Assembly: GCA_963965975.1 (NCBI GenBank)
Contig: OZ014416.1
Coordinates: 8,060,001-8,124,000 of the forward strand
DNA length: 64,000 nt
Direction of reading: 5' to 3'
Source: Xestospongia bergquistia
Lineage: Eukaryota; Porifera; Demospongiae; Haplosclerida; Petrosiidae
Shown piece after piece: positions 62,701 through 64,000 of this stretch. Numbering within the stretch: position 1 is the stretch's first letter; each line of letters opens with the position of its first letter. The notes under the pieces are model-generated. The model worked only from the letters and a program-made list of their open reading frames with translations, did no database searches and was not told the origin of the DNA. The translations under genes and the position numbers were made by a program.

Positions 62701-64000
62701 GTCTTTTAAAATAAGATATAAATTTGGTTATGTAATTCCTACAAACTTCCTTGTTTTGATTTCTATACAATATATCATTACACATGACATGAAAACACAA
62801 TTGACAATTAATGTTAAACTAATATGTTGATATGTAGGGTTTTCCTCACACAGTCATACGTTAGATTTAATAACAAATGTGACTTTGATTTCTATCTTTA
62901 GTATGTTCAAGATAAACTAAACTTTATCATTTATAATTAAATTTCTATATTTTTCAGGTTCTAACTTTGTCTTTCATCTTATTTACCTTAATACTGCTCT
63001 ATACATCTTATATACATCTTTTAGTAGTTTTAAATATGTCTACTTTTACATTTTCTAACAACACCTCTTAGTAATAACAAGATAACACCAAGTTTGTACT
63101 AGTTTTACAAATCTAGTGGTACTTCTGTGAATACCAGGATTCTTTTAAGGATTACCTGCTATATTGTTAGTCTATAAACTAAATAGACTTCAAATGTTAG
63201 GTCCATAGAATTTAATAATAGAAATGTTCATATCATTTATTGGCCGACATTCACTGATCATGAATATCATTTACCATAAGACAACATTATATCAATAAAT
63301 ACAAATCTACTAGTTTATAAATAAAATAATAGTCTTTTGATAAACTTGAATTTGACAAAAAGTTGTATTAATAGTACAAGGTTAGTAGGAAGTTTGCTAA
63401 AATGTCAAAATAGTCATATTAATTAAAGGTCTGGGATAAAAAATGCGTTGTTCATTAACATTGTATGACAATGTCAATAAAGTAAAATAATAGAGAAGTA
63501 TTATGGAAATAAGAAAAGAGATATTAAACTGTCTTCAGATGAAACAATGAAAACAATGTCTACAACAGTGGGTGGAGCTAAATCTCTTAAGTGGCTGTAA
63601 ATGATCTCCTTTGTTATAAAATATATTACTTTAAAAAGTAAATACTAACAAACAATAATAATTAATTATTATTTAATTAGTGTACTAACCTTATCATACT
63701 GACCATGACGAACATTGACATTAGCACCTGATGTAATTGCTTGAGTTACATTTTCTATATCACCATTTTCAGCTGAAGTCAAAAGTAAGACATCCTGTTA
63801 AAATAAATAATATATTATAACTGTGACATGTACCCACATATAATTAGGTCATGTTTATAATATATCATAACATGTAAGATCACTATGTCCATATCATCAT
63901 ATACAATAAATATATTATTATATTTATCACTTACATTTCTAACTTGGTCTATATCTCTTGCTCCAAAAGAACATAAGATTTTAACAATGTTATCATGTTT
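26192..64000 (-). CDS. giant ankyrin-Roc-COR-Death-CARD-like-(ZU5-UPA)x2-Death protein (5' end outside window)
   Basis: Forty minus-strand exons join with matching phases into one frame of 7266 nt (2421 residues) ending at the TAA at 26192-26194. Order: ankyrin exons 64000-63935, 63794-63690, 61998-61900, 61400-61302, 59119-59021, 55776-55675, 55534-55430, 53777-53679, 49851-49750, 48714-48613, 46546-46445, 42405-42304; ankyrin plus Roc-COR 41368-39305; linkers 39240-39165, 39115-39050, 38918-38850; Death-like 38799-38485; linkers 38112-34079; CARD-like 33839-33537; two coil-ZU5-UPA sets 32211-30685 and 29938-28412; Death 26753-26458; tail 26224-26192. It resembles a mix of ROCO/DAPK, ankyrin, UNC5/PIDD and NLRP1/CARD8 parts, so it is probably a cytosolic scaffold or sensor that signals by Death-fold assembly. 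The joins at 39165 and after 38485 are the least certain. Two genes are possible, but nothing in the phases suggests a break. Confidence 0.8.
28412..29938 (-). CDS. second coil-ZU5-UPA module of the giant gene
   Basis: Exons 29852-29938 (short coiled coil with KESETKDLLLENLQLVKEQ), 29248-29769 (ZU5), 28992-29101, 28756-28935 (UPA, FRFCFATNVSLSPEQ) and 28412-28628. Phases 1-1-1-0-0-1 match the first module, so both can be spliced in series or used alternatively. The ZU5 exon has GLKILIPAQVVDGSYEIT, the usual ZU5 strand pattern, and ends with EFS followed by a glycine-zipper hydrophobic segment. It differs from the first copy by only a few residues. Confidence 0.75.
30685..32211 (-). CDS. first coil-ZU5-UPA module of the giant gene
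   Basis: Exons 32125-32211 (coiled coil), 31521-32042 (ZU5, about 174 residues), 31265-31374, 31029-31208 (UPA) and 30685-30901. The ZU5 exon shows GLKILMPAQVVDGSYEIT and GGKFEFPENTILISGV, then EFSFLAIV at about 31618-31638, the place where PIDD and NLRP1/CARD8 proteins cut themselves between Phe and Ser. Here the preceding residue is Glu rather than the usual His. Directly after comes GVALGGAVGSAIG (about 31535-31620 for the whole hydrophobic run), with Gly at every fourth position. The UPA exon has VTLKLTFKFGDEEDSFRF and GWEITPLRRP. Confidence 0.78.
33537..33839 (-). CDS. CARD-like helical domain exon of the giant gene
   Basis: A single exon (phase 1 to phase 1) encodes about 101 residues that read as an all-helical bundle: an N-terminal part with LSIVNRLYTARLISLIF, then NYDKANKVVNELQRQVEEKG and LEFLKALCDFLLKQNQELKD. 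The spacing of hydrophobic residues and the closing G-x-x-F-x-x-L-x-x-x-L pattern are those of a CARD. An unrelated helical coiled domain is the alternative. It lies just upstream of the ZU5-UPA modules. Confidence 0.5.
33890..38112. repeat. about 2.7-kb-spaced intragenic duplication in the linker region
   Basis: About 33890-35475 and 36810-38112 share exons and intron sequence in the same order, for example AGAATGTTTCATGGGTGTGG at about 34365 and 37255, and the exon pairs listed for the linker. Offsets vary from 2.6 to 2.9 kb because of later insertions and deletions. This duplication is older than the ZU5-UPA one. Confidence 0.75.
34079..38112 (-). CDS. low-complexity linker exons of the giant gene, with duplicated exon block
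   Basis: Ten small exons: 38065-38112, 37924-37977, 37621-37694, 36994-37063, 36283-36366, 36092-36142, 35728-35784, 35426-35473, 34896-34969 and 34079-34148. Phases are mostly 1. Three of them are repeated: 38065/35426 (QTDNNTFDNQTD versus QADKNTIDDQTD), 37621/34896 (SITDNLSMEHQ in both) and 36994/34079 (DTLPSNTTQQ in both). Exon 36283-36366 carries PAKRKRSFSHSTSKKLK, a classic bipartite nuclear-localisation pattern, and 36092-36142 carries another basic cluster, LKRKH. The rest is acidic, Ser/Thr/Asn/Gln-rich and presumably disordered. A further small exon near 38166-38220 is possible, but its acceptor does not fit the phase. Confidence 0.65.
38485..38799 (-). CDS. first Death-like domain exon of the giant gene
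   Basis: One exon, phase 1 in and out, 105 residues. It has the Death-domain skeleton: WRSIGEGLRVSYNVIKGLD, then RLSEIIQNWLDMNG, then TWITILDVVKGPLVQNKAHA and a final helix MTIYEYLKL. The pattern W-x-x-I/L-G-x-x-L, xxWL and TW-x-x-L-x-x-x-L matches Death domains found at the C-terminus of DAPK-type ROCO proteins. It lies two linkers after the COR region, where DAPK has its Death domain. Confidence 0.8.
38850..39240 (-). CDS. linker exons between COR and the first Death-like domain
   Basis: Exons 39165-39240, 39050-39115 and 38850-38918. The last two join cleanly in phase 1. The donor of the first is doubtful: GTTCTA at 39159-39164 keeps the phase, whereas the better-looking GTCAGT at 39148-39153 would break it. 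The protein is a short polar linker with no recognisable domain. Confidence 0.5.
39305..41368 (-). CDS. Roc GTPase and COR exon of the giant gene, led by a final ankyrin repeat
   Basis: One 2064-bp exon, phase 0 at both ends. It begins with an ankyrin repeat (NNLLHFACKSGNEETIHYLL), then a Roc domain: P-loop GKTKAGKSS (about 41099-41125), switch-2 DFAGH (about 40940-40954) and a G4-like SHVDEL (about 40735-40752), where the usual N/TKxD is replaced by HVDE. A COR region follows, with winged-helix phrases such as VLEFLTILGSKGLILFLANT. ROCO proteins bind GTP through Roc and dimerise through COR; this protein has no kinase in the visible part. The lack of a canonical NKxD could change nucleotide specificity or affinity. 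Confidence 0.85.
42304..49851 (-). CDS. proximal ankyrin-repeat exons of the giant gene (four exons)
   Basis: Exons 49750-49851, 48613-48714, 46445-46546 and 42304-42405 are each 102 bp, phase 0 to phase 0, encoding one 34-residue ankyrin repeat with TPAHLAAKKGHVDVLKLLIT or a close variant, and ending near ADINATD. They are near-identical paralogues. 46445-46546 has drifted most (TPARYAAEKGHV, QANKNATD). Because exons are symmetric, gain or loss of any one keeps the frame. Confidence 0.85.
44064..46040 (+). mobile_element. hAT-family transposon (BED finger, dimerisation domain), decayed
   Basis: 1977 bp bounded by terminal inverted repeats CAGACATGGGGCAAGCAC and its complement. An exact 8-bp target-site duplication CCTAAAAC lies at 44056-44063 and 46041-46048. 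The duplicated introns at about 41890 and 48205 still have the uninterrupted site. Both ends are packed with the subterminal motif AAGCACTT/AAGTGCTT (about 44080-44250 and 45880-46030), likely transposase binding sites. It sits in an intron of the giant gene, opposite to its transcription. Confidence 0.93.
44432..45829 (+). pseudogene. broken hAT transposase
   Basis: Pieces in order: a BED-type zinc finger (AKCKHCPKTISGSTKVTK, from the ATG at 44432, then a stop), the middle region with ATRWNSQLKMIKSIL around 44700-44750, an open frame at about 45136-45731 with DYILAAILDPCFKL, and the C-terminal dimerisation domain (IPASSAAVECLFSVAG, ending at 45829) in another frame. Stop codons after the BED finger and a frameshift near 45685 show it is inactive. 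Confidence 0.88.
48943..49325. mobile_element. 383-bp MITE, internal-deletion derivative of the pogo-like element at 55978-58846
   Basis: It begins CCGTATAGTGGGTATTATTG and ends with the complementary CCAATAATACCTGCTATACAG, flanked by TA on both sides. Its left about 220 bp match the left end of the large element (through CACGTGATCCCCATCTG and AATGAAGAACAGTG) and its right about 155 bp match the right end (CATTTAATTACAACAA, CAAATTTTAATTTTGC). The middle, with both genes, is missing. It interrupts the duplicated intron at GGC-TA-TGTTTGA, still intact in sister copies. Confidence 0.9.
50668..50690 (-). pseudogene. truncated ankyrin exon
   Basis: After a good minus-strand donor (50662-50667) the sequence matches the 3' end of the proximal ankyrin exons (ending DINAIDN) for about 22 bp, then homology stops. 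The rest of the exon and its acceptor are gone, so it cannot be used. Confidence 0.7.
50754..52455 (+). mobile_element. second hAT-type transposon (ZNF862-like), decayed
   Basis: Ends are CAGTGTACGAAATAAC on the left and the complement of CAGTGTATGAAATAAC on the right, starting with CAG as hAT repeats do. A direct repeat AAACTG flanks both ends; this is shorter than the usual 8 bp, so the duplication may have mutated. The interior carries a broken transposase. The neighbouring truncated ankyrin exon and the lost homology suggest a deletion accompanied or followed the insertion. Confidence 0.75.
50923..52273 (+). pseudogene. broken ZNF862-like hAT transposase
   Basis: Reading frames in order: TFVKWQQELDKEIQTVSWLE near 50975-51035, KWTERKYLLGCALFIDLLTP (51275 on), an open frame 51567-52090 with the dimerisation domain SLPASNAKLERIFLQVNNIK, and a tail with SLRKPYKKRSLELSSS in another frame, ending at 52273. 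An in-frame stop near 51114 and frameshifts near 51540 and 52080 break it. The combination is that of the hAT-derived ZNF862/KIAA0543 family. Confidence 0.8.
53679..64000 (-). CDS. distal ankyrin-repeat exons of the giant gene (eight exons seen)
   Basis: Exons 53679-53777, 55430-55534, 55675-55776, 59021-59119, 61302-61400, 61900-61998, 63690-63794 and 63935->64000, all phase 0 at both ends and 99, 102 or 105 bp long. Typical repeats are TALHLASRNGHTEVVQFLL (59021) and LHLASEGGYCDIVQLLLN (61900); 55675 reads SPLYLAHWYKHDNIVKILC. The last exon runs off the window edge, so more repeats and the start codon lie to the right. Confidence 0.85.
56239..57563 (+). pseudogene. pogo-like DDE transposase with a frameshift
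   Basis: An open frame from after a stop at 56236 to 57156 encodes a helix-turn-helix start (YTSEQRAQIGKYSAENGPTR), a second DNA-binding part (KTWAKSLLSRMGYVKRKCS) and the first catalytic Asp in IFNWDQTALQFVPTGQW. One base later the frame shifts near 57120-57150. The remaining frame reads on through the second catalytic Asp (AIFDCFRGQTTPD), the third (KLQPLDVSLNKPLKDEV) and stops at 57563. All three acidic residues are thus present but split by one frameshift. No ATG opens the first frame, so an upstream exon or a lost start is likely. Confidence 0.82.
57680..58718 (-). CDS. transposon-borne HIRAN-like plus Ulp1-like (C48) cysteine protease gene
   Basis: Two overlapping minus-strand frames. 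The first (58718-58338) has a HIRAN-like fold pattern with NIVVGHIPRKISAACYLF and ITGKRQYSIDLPQGGLDVPC. The second (58384-57680) is a Ulp1-type protease: His in RGNHWIVA (H121), Asp in VFDSLYSS (D139), the oxyanion Gln and catalytic Cys in KQVGVKDCGVF (Q171, C177). So the catalytic set is complete. The frames overlap by 47 bp, so one frameshift or an unrecognised small intron separates them. Ulp1-type enzymes remove SUMO or related tags; in a transposon it might protect transposase or modify chromatin. That role is inference. Confidence 0.75.

Larger units (their letters stand above)
52540..64000. repeat. about 8-kb segmental duplication of distal ankyrin blocks
   Basis: About 52540-55780 is repeated at about 60190-64000. 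Matching landmarks: AGCATGGACACCAAGATCAT (52608 and 60235), the ankyrin exons 53679 versus 61302 and 61900, a long intron stretch 54000-55400 versus 62200-63660, and exon pairs 55430/63690 (offset 8260) and 55675/63935. The right copy has an additional local duplication of the small ankyrin block (61302 and 61900). The pogo-like element lies between the copies. Confidence 0.85.

Overview
The window looks like a piece of an animal nuclear genome, most likely a sponge. It is AT-rich, with many short GT-AG introns. It carries animal-type modules (Ig domains, Death folds, ZU5-UPA, LITAF, WD40), has no operons or prokaryotic signals, and contains cut-and-paste transposons with clear target-site duplications. 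The sponge assignment is inferred from gene style and was not tested by search.

Layout. (1) 1-6546, + strand: two tandem paralogous type I membrane proteins. Each has a signal peptide, two Ig-like domains, a Ser/Thr-rich stalk, one transmembrane helix and a cytoplasmic tail with an NPxY motif. The first lacks its 5' end. (2) 8647-11992, - strand: a small LITAF-domain protein whose third intron holds about 19 copies of a 58-bp minisatellite. (3) 12341-14200, - strand: a complete 5-methylthioribose kinase, which is unusual for an animal. Only 57 bp separate its start codon from that of (4), a divergent WD40-repeat protein (14258-19345, + strand). (5) 20734-25013, + strand: a calcium-independent phospholipase A2-like enzyme with a proline-rich N-terminus, ankyrin repeats and a patatin domain. 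(6) 26192-64000, - strand: one very large gene that runs off the right edge. I rebuilt 40 exons whose splice phases agree throughout (2421 residues visible). Its order is ankyrin repeats (one per exon), Roc-COR GTPase, Death-like domain, a low-complexity linker with a basic bipartite motif, a CARD-like helical domain, two nearly identical coiled coil-ZU5-UPA modules, and a C-terminal Death domain.

The large gene appears to be growing by duplication. Ankyrin exons sit in repeated exon-plus-intron blocks of about 2.2 kb and about 8 kb, the linker exons are duplicated at about 2.7 kb spacing, and the ZU5-UPA block is duplicated at exactly 2273 bp. Its introns have taken up a decayed BED/hAT transposon, a second decayed hAT of the ZNF862 type, a pogo-like DDE transposon that also carries a HIRAN-like plus Ulp1-like protease gene, and a 383-bp internal-deletion derivative of that pogo-like element. 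Duplicated introns without insertions serve as empty sites for two of these.

The large gene reads as an intracellular sensor or scaffold: ankyrin recognition, a GTPase switch, and Death, CARD and ZU5-UPA output. Each ZU5 ends in a Phe-Ser step followed by a glycine-zipper hydrophobic segment, which raises the possibility of a membrane-active output. That part is inference.
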